A DNA stretch of 64,000 nt from Marsupella aquatica. Its lineage: Eukaryota > Marchantiophyta. A model generated the notes under the pieces. It was not told the DNA's origin. It did no database searches and saw only the letters and a program-made list of their open reading frames with translations. The DNA lies in NCBI GenBank assembly GCA_973895155.1, contig OZ316897.1:13392001-13456000 (forward strand), read 5' to 3'. A program made the position numbers and the translations under genes. Positions 54,530 through 64,000 of this stretch are shown in pieces (position 1 is the first letter of the stretch; every line of letters begins with the position of its first letter).

Positions 54530-57473
54530 ATGGCGCAGCACCAAGACGGATCGTTGCATGGCTACGAGTCGGTGCAGCGCCTTCTGGCCGAGCACTTGCC
54601 CGCACCGCTTCTTCAGGTCCTGCCTTTTTTTTCTTTTTTCTTTTTCTCTCAAAAGCTTCTACCGTGTTTGCTGACTGGCCTCCTTGATTGTGCCGACCGA
54701 AAGGAATTTACAGTGTTGTTCGCAATGTGGGATTGGATCCCTGTAAATAGAGAATTCATTCTAAATTTTTTACGCCAATTGGAGCTGGATAGTGAGGAGC
54801 TGGCAATTCAGTTCCAGCTTCACCGGTGTTTCGTACTTGAGTCGTAATTTCTACCAATTTGGTTCGCTGCCGATTTTGGGTTCGTTTGTTCTTTCTCTGT
54901 TTTTTCTCTTCTGGTTCTGACGATGCTCCAAGTGGAAATTGGTGGTCATCCCGTTTCTCCTTCTGTGTTGAGGCCTTAGTCGGATGCCCTTCAAATTGGA
55001 GGTTGGGGGGCCCGAAAATGCAAGAAGACCAGAAAAATGAGGATTATATTGTGTCCTCAGTACGAACAATCCGGGCATCTGTGGTTGCAGCAACAGTCTT
55101 GCAGCAGGTCAAACAATATTTGCAACTCAAAAGTTCTAAGTTTGCAATCCTAGGAAGATTTCTGGTATCTGACATACTTGTACATTTTGCAGGAGGTTAA
55201 CCGAGTACTCCTCGGATACAATGCTGGAAATCTTGTCGAGGCACTCGCTATTCCGGAGCCAATTATCAAAGATGCTGCCGCAAAGAACTTTGATTTATTG
55301 GTGAGTTATCAGTATTCCTCGTTGAATGATTATCAGCATCTATCAGCATCCTCAACTTTCAGATTGATCAGCCTTACATTGTATATCTCGAACTCTGTTC
55401 TGCAAAGAACAAGTTCACTAACACATATACAGGCTAACTGGCTAAACTGATTATATGCTCTAATCAAAATCAGACTTATCTTGAAACTTCCGATTGTTGG
55501 TAGTAACGTTATGGCTTACACACTCTCAACTTATAGACCTAACGTGTCAAATAGTTCTGGCCGGTGTTCAGGCCTATCGATTCTCAGCTGCCGAGGAGCA
55601 ATTGCGGAAGCCAAGAGTCACGCGTGTGGGGTTGGTTCAAAATTCAATTGTTCTCCCGACAACAGCCCCCTTTGTCGATCAAATGAAAGCCATCAGGGAT
55701 AGAGTGGGGGCCATTGTATGTGCAGCTGGCGAAGCAGGAGTAAATGTCCTTTGCTTGCAGGTACTCTATTGATTCACAGTCAAGAAGTCGCACTGCAGTT
55801 TGTCTCATTTCTATGATGATGTCGTGGATGCGCTATCTTTCAATGGAAGCTCTTTAAATGGCTGACCTTTGTCTGTAACCAGGAGGCCTGGACCATGCCA
55901 TTCGCGTTTTGTACCAGGGAAAAGTCCTGGTGTGAATTTGCAGAGAGTGCTGAGGACGGAGAGTCCACTAAATTCATTCAGGAGCTGGCCCGTCGGTACA
56001 ACATGGTGATTATCAGCCCCATACTGGAACGAGACGCAGCGCACGGTGACACTATCTGGAACACTGCTGTGGTCGTTGGCAACCATGGAAATATCATTGG
56101 CAAGCATCGGAAGGTAAGTCATAACCACTGGTATTCATAGACTTGCCTGTGTGAACATTTTAGACGTCACATTTGACAATGCACCTTAAATTATTGTTCG
56201 TACAAGTGTAACTATGTACAATTTAGCTTCAAGAGAATGGTCTATATTGTGGTCCAATTAGAAGGGAAATCATACGAACCCACCCCGTGGACTCATCTTT
56301 CTGGGAAGGGTGTATTTGTAATGTTCCTAATTGCCTTAAGTTGGAAAACATGTCTCTTAAAGAGGATAGAGGAACCAATTACCAGTATTTCCTGATGGGA
56401 GCACTTCACTGCCATGCACGGAGCCTCACCCTCACTTGCTCCCTCCCTTAAGTAGCTCATTTCTATCATTTTATGAAGTGGATGACAGAGCAGACGTTTT
56501 AGAACTGAAGCCACTAGACTGAAGCACGGTGTCTGTTTATATTAATTAGTACGTTGTGTACTCGTTTCCAAGTGACCGACTCCCGTGACATCCATCATTG
56601 ATGTCACGGTCTTGTTTTTTTATGGAATTGTTCAATTTCAGAACCACATTCCTCGAGTTGGAGACTTCAATGAAAGCACGTACTACTATGAAGGCAATAC
56701 TGGACACCCGGTGTTTGAGACGGCCTTCGGAAAAATTGCCATCAATATCTGCTATGGTAGACACCATCCCATGAACTGGCAGGCTTTTGGCATGAATGGT
56801 GCCGAGATTGTGTTTAACCCCTCAGCAACAGTAGGGGAATTGAGTGAGCCCATGTGGCCCATTGAGGTATGTTCTTTCCAGCAGGCTATACAATCACTCT
56901 GAACTGCGTAATCACATATGATCTAAATAGTGCTCATGGCTCTTCTGAGGATGCTTGTTTGAGAACCATAAATTAAAACTAGATTCCTTTTCATACGAGC
57001 CATTCTACTTCCAGTGGTCGGGGAGCTCTTCTATCTAGTTTCTTCCCTTCCCTTGTGCCTGTGGGCAATTAACAGGTGTTCTTTGTTGATCGAAACAGGC
57101 TCGGAACGCTGCCATTGCCAACACTTACTTTGTTGTAGCAATCAATCGAGTGGGAACAGAGACATTTCCAAGAGCTTTCACATCAGGAGATGGGAAACCA
57201 GCGCACAAAGATTTTGGCCATTTCTACGGGTCTAGTTACGTTGCCGCTCCTGATGCATCGTGCACACCAAGTCTCTCTCGATATCGAGATGGCCTTATGA
57301 TTGCAGATGTGGACTTGAATCTGTGCCAGCAAGTGAAGGATAAGTGGGATTTTAGGATGACAGCACGCCATGACATTTACGCCCAGTTGTTCAATGAATA
57401 TATGAAGAGTGACTTCAAGCCACAAATTGTGAGGGACCCCTCGCTTTATAGAGTTAAAGAGAACGGCATATGA
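54530..57473 (+). CDS. PYD3: Beta-ureidopropionase (N-carbamoyl-beta-alanine amidohydrolase)
   Basis: Six exons: 54,530-54,616; 55,193-55,300; 55,572-55,760; 55,883-56,113; 56,642-56,866; 57,099-57,473, giving 1,215 nt and 404 aa, all GT-AG and all in phase 0. It hydrolyses N-carbamoyl-beta-alanine to beta-alanine, CO2 and ammonia, the last step of reductive pyrimidine breakdown, as a cytosolic enzyme of the nitrilase superfamily. The Glu-Lys-Cys triad is visible: Glu about 129 in EAWTMPFAF, Lys in KHRKNHIP (about 205) and Cys about 242 in NICYGRHHP. The length is close to that of other plant forms (about 408 aa). The N-terminal helix region ([14 protein letters not shown]) matches the family. 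No targeting signal is obvious. The upstream ATG in the same frame at 54,383 is not needed. Confidence 0.94.
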
Positions 57474-58457
57474 TGTTCTATTTAGTCAAGCACCGAGTGC
57501 ACCTTCTTATTCCTCTACAATGGAGATAGAGCGTAGCTGTAGATATTTGAGTGCTCATGCAACATGTTACCCTTCTCGTGGCTTTTGGTTTTCCCCTCGG
57601 TTGGCTCTTTTGCCATCTTGTATTTTCGGTCCCTGGGCCCCAAATTGAGGATCTGTGGTCTTCAATATCAAATCAATACTATGTTAATAGTCTTCCCGTA
57701 TGAGTTTCACTGATCCATTACGTTCACCTCTGCCTGCTTACGTGGTATCCTATGCCGATACTTTCACGAGGCGCTACGTCCATCATGGGTGCTCTTCAAA
57801 AACCGAGCCTCCAGAATCTATCATTTCATCCGTGATTTCTCACTGGTTATAGAAGCAACCCTTTAAAGTCAGTCACAAATGCTTCTAAACTTTTGGAGCT
57901 GTTGGGAGCCTGCTTGTTTGCATCCACAATCATCGACATCTCGAAACAAGCCCTGGGGTCAACCATTGACACAAGAATGCGCATATTTCACTGAGACCTC
58001 ACTTTTGAAGTTCCTCAGAATGACCTAGTAGCAGAGAAGATCATCAAAAGGTTGTTCATTGTTGACTAGCTTGTGGTCTGCGGCTAGGAGAAAGAAGCTG
58101 ATTCGAGAAACTGCCTATCGGAGGGGTGAAAGTATCACGGAGAAAAAAGCGAGTGTTGGGGAGATATAAAGTCTCCCCGATGAAAACAGGGTAGAAGGCG
58201 ACTCAAACAAATACATAAGGCAGCCATTGCGCCACCAGCCCATGTTATTCCTTGAAGTAAATGGTTGGAAAAAATCCAAAGATGGATTAACACGGTTTCT
58301 CGGGCAACAATTTTTCGTGCTTTGAGGGCGGCGGATCCAAACATCTAGTCCCTTATCCCCTTTGTCCGTTGTTTTTATGGACTCGAGGCCCCGATCTTCT
58401 ATAGTCATCACATCTCTACTAGATTATATACCACTCTTTTTTCTACAGAAGACACAC
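57474..58457. other. 3' flank of PYD3 and degraded spacer
   Basis: Presumed 3' UTR, then sequence with fragments that may belong to the upstream part of the decayed reverse transcriptase that follows. No intact frame is seen. Confidence 0.4.
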
Positions 58458-61195
58458 ATTAGGGTGACCCTTTGGGTGGGCCTCTTTTTACCATTGCCCA
58501 TTTAACAGTTTTACGGGACGCCACCGTGGCCCACCCCCAGTGTATCTTCCCCTCCCTTCCAGATGACACTCACATCATTGGTCCCCCAGTCACGGTTATT
58601 TTTGCTCTCACCACTCTTTCCACCCATTTGATGGACCTCGGTTTACGGGTTCAGCTTGTGAAGAGTCATGCATGGAGTCCAGCTAGGGTACCCTCTGATC
58701 TTGCGCTTCCCCCTGGGTTCTTGCGTCCAGCCGACGGTCTTTGGGTCCTTGGCTCCCCAGTCGATACCGCCTCCTTTTGCCATCTTTCATTGTTGACGCT
58801 CTACAGGCTGCCTTAGCCCCTACTCCTATGCTCCCTAAGTTAGCAGATTCTCAGGCAACATTTGGGATGTTGTTGAGGTGCATCCACCCTCGTGCGTCTT
58901 ATTTGGCTAGGACGCATCCCCCAACCAAGGATCTTTGTCTCCACCTTCGAGCGTTTGATGTCTCCATTCGTGAGACTTTGGCCTCTCTTTTAGGGTCGGG
59001 TACATTGCTCTCATCTCAGTGGCTTCATCAACAGCTCAGTCTTCCTATTTCTCAGGGAGGGTTTGGGCTTACTTCCATTGAGCGTCTTGCACCTTTGGCC
59101 TTTTTGGGCGCGTGGGCGACCGCCTTCTCATTGTTGGCAGATTGTTTCCTTATTGAGGATCGACCTTTTTTACTTTCGTCTCTCATGGAGGTAGGGGACG
59201 GTTCCCTCCCATTTCAGGTTCATTTGCGCGCAGCGCGGAGTGGTGGACCTTGCCACCCGGCGCCCTCACCGATGTTGGCACCCACGCCTAAGTGCCCCTG
59301 GAGCCCGAACACCTCCACGGAATCCCTCTAGCAAGCAATCTAGTGCCCCTTGCACCACTAGCGGCCCCTCCCATACGAAGTCGCACTTGCTCTCCCACAC
59401 GACCGCTACTCAACGGTCCTCATTGTCTACACAAGCAACCAAGCGCCTCGGTAAGTAACCCTTCTAGATCTAGATCTCCCAAGTCTAGCATCCTAACTCA
59501 AGCTCAATAGACATTGGTAAATAGGTCAGCGATAGGTCCTCCCAATGCCATAAGCTGGAACCAGAACCAATGCCCATTGTTTGTCCAGAAGAGCTCCTTC
59601 CTTGGGCGTCGCCTGGGTTTCCCCTCGTACCTATCCATCACAAACTGACCGCCCTGACCCCAGGACATGCTCATGGCCCAAATAGCGTAGCTTGTCCCAA
59701 AGCTTGTTCCAAGACCCCGGGACCAGAACGGCCCCGACTCTAGCAACCAACTCCTAGTTCTTGCCCCACTGATGGTCTAGGGTCCAAGCACCCTTGGAAC
59801 TCAACCTCCATGCCTACTTGGCCTTGCCTCCCCAACGCAAGCTCCCTTGGGAGGCTGAACGCGGCTTGGCTGCTATTTTGGCAGGATTTGGCAAGCGCGC
59901 AAGGTAACACCCACAAACCTCGAGAACCCATGGCGCCTCTAGACCTAGCTGAGCTCAGGAGAACGTAGCTCTCCTTGAGAGCTTTCCAACGCACCCAAGA
60001 AGTCCCCCAACGGACTTCCCGTTGGGAAGATATCGTTGTTTCTTTTTGGCATTTTCCCTTAGTGTCGAGACCGCCGCGACTCACGACTTCGGCTCGCCCT
60101 TAGCCCCCAAGGAGACACCACTCTCTTCATATATGCTTCTGGAGACCTGCCACCCCTGGACCAGTTTTGGTCCTCAACTTTTTGGTCCCCAACCCGGACC
60201 ATATCCTGCATGTCTGGGCACGCCACCAATTGGCAACGCCCATAACTTTCTCGTTAGGCGTCTACAAGCGGAGTGCCTTAGCCCGTTGTGATCAGGCCAA
60301 CCCAGTGCTCATGCCTAGGCCCTCAGATCTCATCGCTGCTTGGGGCCCCCGATCGGCTCAACCTGGATCGGGCCATAACTTGCGTCCCAAACGTCCGTTG
60401 CCCATGGCGTCAACTCCATTGGCCTTGGGCCCAAGAGGAGCTCTCACTCAAGCCCTCAGAACTCAAAGTCCGTCCGGGGGTCTGGACAGTTGACCTTGAG
60501 CCCGGCCCGTTTCCCCTTGACCCGACCAAGGCATCCTCACCAAGGCACTTGACAAGGACCGAGCTCGGATTCTTTCTTCTAGAGGGGGGCATAGGAGGTT
60601 GGCTTCAGGCCAATCCAGTCAGTCCTCATTTGTGGATGTCTTCAGTAGAGTTCTTGACAGCCATGCGTCTTCGTATGGGGTTGCCCCACCCACTTCTTGC
60701 TGGTTTACCTCCTTCTTGCACTTGTGGGAAGCCTTGTAATGCCATAGGTGTCCATCTTCTTCAATGTAGTTAGGCGGCGAAACCGTTTTTGTTCACGATG
60801 TTGTGAGAGATGCAACTGCTCAGGTTCTCTTTGGCTCTTTGGTCATCATGCGGCGGGAGGTGGGGCTCGAGTTACCTGGTCCTCCATCACAGTGGTTACG
60901 GGTCGATCTTACCATGGTCCGTGAGGGTCAATGTACTTTGGCAGACGTAGTAGTGGCCAACCCATTGCCCCAAGACATCATTGGGATAGCGACAACAATG
61001 GCAGGGGCAGCAGCGTCACATGCGGCAATAGCAAAGGAGGCCAAATATGTTGCACGAGCTTCATCTGATAGCTTCCCCCCCTTGCTCTTGAGATTTTTGG
61101 GCGTCTTCATCACTAGTTTGACGTGCTTCTTAGACAAGTTTCCCGGGATGTTCATGGCCGGATGGGTCCCACCGGGCCCCCGCTATCTGTTTTGA
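58458..61195 (+). pseudogene. Decayed reverse transcriptase of a non-LTR-like element, split by a repeat
   Basis: The fragment begins at a GDPLGGPLF-like block disrupted by one extra base (58,458-58,490), then SLPDDTHIIGP (the DD active site), LGLRVQLVKSHAWSP, and after a frameshift near 58,790 SQATFGMLLRCIHPRASYLART and LPISQGGFGLTSI up to about 59,226. It resumes at about 60,548 with RTELGFFLL and LRMGLPHPLLAGLPPSCTCG, and a separate frame from 60,803 to 61,195 (KEAKYVARASSDSF, PLLLRFLG). The order fits a plant RT family with a C-terminal nuclease-like tail. The middle 1.3 kb is an unrelated repeat (R1 copy 3), and frameshifts and stops make the frame non-functional. Confidence 0.7.
59236..60527 (+). 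repeat. Dispersed repeat family R1, copy 3, inserted in the RT pseudogene
   Basis: Reverse complement of the sequences at 890-1,990 and 51,300-52,530. It begins at GTGGTGGACC and ends near GACCCGACC, and the RT coding sequence stops just before it and resumes about 20 bp after it. No clear target duplication was found. Confidence 0.75.
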
Positions 61196-62194
61196 CCATG
61201 CACTTTAGCCAAAGCATTTTAGTCACCTTACAACGTGCTCAAGCTCGGGCCATCTATCGTCGGTCTTTGACAATGGATGCTAGTGTGCCCCCGTAGCGGC
61301 TCGCTCCCCTAGAGGACGTTCCAATCCCACTTGCCAATTTAGTTTTGACACTTGATGTGGACCATTAGCTTTTTGCCACGTTTGCTAGGATTGATGAGGA
61401 CCTCGGTCCGTTTGGGTTAGTATTAGTTCCTCTTTCTTGGTTTTTACGGGTTCCCTAGTGCTCACTTCTTAGTTTTAGTTTCTCTTTCTTGGTTTTTAGG
61501 GGTTCCCTTTTGCTCACTTCTTTTGCGTTTGGTTTTGTCCACTTGGACCCACTTTTGTTTATTCTTTTGTATTCTTTTTGATCCTTTTCTGTAAATAGTT
61601 TATATATTTTCAGTTAATAATTGAATGAGACTGAACATGGTTGCACCACCAATCTACGCACTTGAGAGGAAATAGTTCGGCAATTCAACAATGGTTCATG
61701 ATTTATCGATATGTTAACTTGATAACTTTATTATTAGGCAAGCAATAACATTTCACAATTGCATATGATTTGCTCCCATTAATTCGTGCATTGCACTGGA
61801 CACAGCTACAATGGTTACTCAACCGGAAAAAATAGCATGAGTCCCCCTTCTCATATCAGACGATGCCAATCCTTTACTTTGGACAGACAAAAGGATCTCC
61901 CCGTATTCCGCTCCACGAGTTTTTCTCCTCAACACGTGAACATTGGCATGCATACGACGGGAGGAGACATACAATACACCGCCTTGGCAGCCCAACATGA
62001 TCTCTAACAGAAGCCCACCGGACTCAAGCTCATGGGATTCACAAGTTTCCAGGAGAAAAGGGAGAGAGGGGAGTAATTTGGGTACTGAGGGGGGCTTTGC
62101 AAGAATTGGAGGAAAGAAAATGAGAAGTCCCTTGTGTCTTACCAATAACACATCCATTAGGGCATCTCAAAGCCCCGGCTCAAAGCCCGGTGTT
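61196..62194. other. 3' tail of the RT element and unassigned sequence
   Basis: A 66-bp duplication (CTCTTTCTTGGTTTTTA ... GCTCACTTCTT) lies at about 61,424-61,530. AT-rich sequence to about 61,640 may be the element's 3' UTR. No gene is seen afterwards. Confidence 0.4.
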
Positions 62195-62494
62195 AACATG
62201 TTACAGGTCGGCCCAAGAGGAGCTCTTACTCAAACCCTCAGAATTCAAAGCACGTCTGGGGGTCCAAAATGGTCCACCTTGAGCTCGGCCCTTGACCCGA
62301 CTAGCTCCCAAAGCTAGTCTAAGTCCTCGGTATGCATTATCAGCTTAGCGCATTGTCTTTGCTAGTGCAACTCTTCATTGCTCCATAATCTCCTCATACT
62401 TAGTCCCCATTGGATGGCTGTTCAAGAGGCTTGGACCATAGAGGAGCTCATGCGTCAGAGTTAATGACGCTGCTAAGTGTTAGGGTAGTTGAGT
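62195..62494 (+). repeat. Dispersed repeat family R1, end fragment
   Basis: Matches 51,132-51,390 in reverse: AAGAGGAGCTCTTACTCAAA, CTAGTCTAAGTCCT, TTGCTAGTGCAAC and TAAGTGTTAGGGTAGT. Part also repeats 60,430-60,510. It is likely the missing end of an R1 copy or a separate truncated copy. Confidence 0.65.
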
Positions 62495-62502
62495 TTTGTG
62501 AC

Positions 62503-63131
62503 TCAATTGAACTTTGAATTTTTCTCTGCATCCTTGTCGCCATACATGAGGCTGATCGAATCCTCCACCCCACAATCCCCTTTGACCAGCGGATTGACAT
62601 TGGGGTGCCCACCAAAAATGGCATGCATCCTCTCAAAATGGGGACACAGCTTGTTCAACTTGGCTTCCAAAATGACTCCAGCCATTAACTCATCTTTTTT
62701 TATGCCACCTCCAGACTGCATTTTAACTTCTTGAGCTTCCTTGTATCTCTTGACATAAATGGTCCTTCTCAAGCTTCCTTGTATCTCTTGGTCAAATTTA
62801 ACTTCTTGAGCTTCCTTGTACTGCTTGGTCAAATTTGGAGCAGTGATGTCCTTCAAAAAACCATGGTGCTGAATGGCAGCAAGCATTGATTTGAAAACAA
62901 TTGCTTTGCTCCCGGCTTTGCTTTGGTACTTCCCACCAGCTTGGTCTTTCTGCCTCCTTCATTGATAGCTTGGAAATTCTTAGGAATATCCAGGTACGAT
63001 ACTATCTTCTTGTAGTCAGCATCTTTGAGGCAAGATTTGTCTGTAACCGCTTGTGTTTCTGAGAACACATTTCATGGGGGCTGAAATCCTGCTCGAGGCC
63101 TCACATGTTGCATGCTACCACTAGAAGCCAT
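62503..63131 (-). pseudogene. Broken Myb/SANT-like (trihelix-type) transposon-associated protein
   Basis: On the minus strand an ATG at 63,131 opens MASSGSMQHVRP and meets a stop at about 63,072. A second frame (63,068-62,853) holds DADYKKIVSYLDIPKNF and GGRKTK, and a third (62,886-62,503) holds MLAAIQHHGF, KQYKEAQEVK and KLNKLCPHFERMHAIFGG. This order resembles the Myb/SANT-like domain followed by a (C)PHxxxMxxxFG segment found in many plant transposon-linked ORFs, as I recall them. Two frameshifts and a triplicated AAGCTTCCTTGTATCTCTTG-like segment (62,730-62,820) break it. Its original element is not identified. Confidence 0.55.
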
Positions 63132-64000
63132 GACACATACAAGAAGAGCTGTTTTCGGGAGGAAGTGGAGTAGGATGACCAAAAAGTTGCCTACAGTCAC
63201 GCTCTAAGAGACCTAGGGAGCTCTCTAAATCTGCTCCCACCAAATGAATCAATCTTACCAGAGGCGTGCATGCGTCTTTGCATATATACACGCATCAGAA
63301 CTATGTTTGAAGGATCCATGAGGCTTGTTGATGTGTGATTAACCTCAATCAAAGGAAGCTTGCATTTACAAGTTCTACCTTGCATTCCCCACATCTACCT
63401 TGCAAGGTTGTGACATTTGAAATTTGAATAAGTGTTTATGAGCACGCAGCTTGTTAAGGGAAACGGCATGTTTGGTCTACACTTTGAGTGAAATTTGGAG
63501 CTGTCGTGTCTCCAAACTCATTGAAATGCCATGCCGGTAATCACACATCAAAATATGGTAATATATGGTGTGCACTCATTGATTGAAAGAAAATAACAAG
63601 GTTTATCATAGTATGGAGGGATGTAATATGTCATATTTTGAAGTGCAGTATTAGAGACCCATCGAAATGCTTTTTCTTTGAGCTAATCGACATACTTCTG
63701 AGAGGTTTCTTGTGTGCCCCCTGCCCCCCCCCCCCCCCCCCCGCGCGCGCTCCATCACGTCTCTTTCTGTGTCGACTCTTGTACGTTGGATGGTTCATGA
63801 GACTCGTTACGATTGTCGTCTATGTTCAACATGTAATTGATATTTTGAAAGGCCGGTCTTTGTTTCTTCTTGTGACCTCATTCTGTCAAGATAGTATTAA
63901 ATGCAAGATAGTATTAAATGCACTATCTGACTACCTTGTTTGGTCAGGAAATAGTCCAATGGACCTCGTATAGTATTATTGTAGTATTAAATGCACTGTC
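63132..64000. other. Unassigned end of window with simple repeats
   Basis: A poly-C tract with (CG)n lies at about 63,726-63,751. The word TAGTATTAAATGCA recurs at about 63,892, 63,909 and 63,980. No gene is seen. Confidence 0.45.

Overview
This window looks like nuclear DNA of a land plant, probably a seedless one (moss, liverwort or lycophyte grade). Five multi-exon plant genes with GT-AG introns can be assembled. They include a cinnamate 4-hydroxylase with a longer N-terminus than usual, a plastid-type mTERF and a plant beta-ureidopropionase. They sit between long AT-rich stretches full of decayed mobile DNA and short tandem duplications. The lineage call is an inference from gene structure and repeat content; no species marker was recognised.

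Layout. 1-2,284: tandem repeats and a dispersed repeat. 2,285-12,279: a nearly complete Ty3/gypsy-type retrotransposon on the minus strand. 12,280-17,958: decayed repeats and the promoter of the next gene. 17,959-22,874 (+): alpha/beta-hydrolase lipase. 23,357-23,854 (-): unrecognised possible exon. 24,000-28,200: AT-rich repeats. 28,273-30,966 (+): DEAD-box RNA helicase, RH58-like. 32,121-34,805 (-): plastid-type S33 alpha/beta hydrolase. 35,250-36,130: dispersed repeat. 37,072-39,507 (+): mTERF. 43,357-45,548 (-): CYP73A cinnamate 4-hydroxylase. 46,500-54,300: repeats. 54,530-57,473 (+): beta-ureidopropionase. 58,458-64,000: a decayed reverse transcriptase interrupted by a dispersed repeat, then a broken Myb/SANT-like reading frame.

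The outstanding object is the retrotransposon. Read on the minus strand it encodes Gag (two CCHC knuckles), aspartic protease, a DNMT3/DRM-like C5 cytosine methyltransferase, reverse transcriptase, RNase H and a DDE integrase that ends in a PHD finger. It thus carries both a DNA-methylation writer and a likely chromatin reader. Its repeats are not ordinary LTRs. They have the order B'-internal-A'-gt-B-A (358, 8,925, 176, 2, 358 and 176 bp), flanked by a 4-bp target duplication. This resembles the split direct repeats of DIRS/Ngaro elements, although the recombinase is a DDE integrase. A primer-binding site next to B' is complementary over 15 bp to a stretch inside B', as in Tf1-type self-priming, and a 7-G run abuts A'. 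Together these imply a cDNA with a 536-bp LTR (A-gt-B) that circularised and was reopened at an internal TGTC/GACA near-palindrome before integration. The copies are 97-98 percent identical, so the insertion is fairly young. It has one in-frame UAG between gag and pol, one stop and one frameshift in the integrase, and a frame change before RT.

The host genes are metabolically unrelated (lipid hydrolysis, organellar RNA, organellar gene expression, phenylpropanoid entry, pyrimidine catabolism) and show no sign of working together as a cluster.
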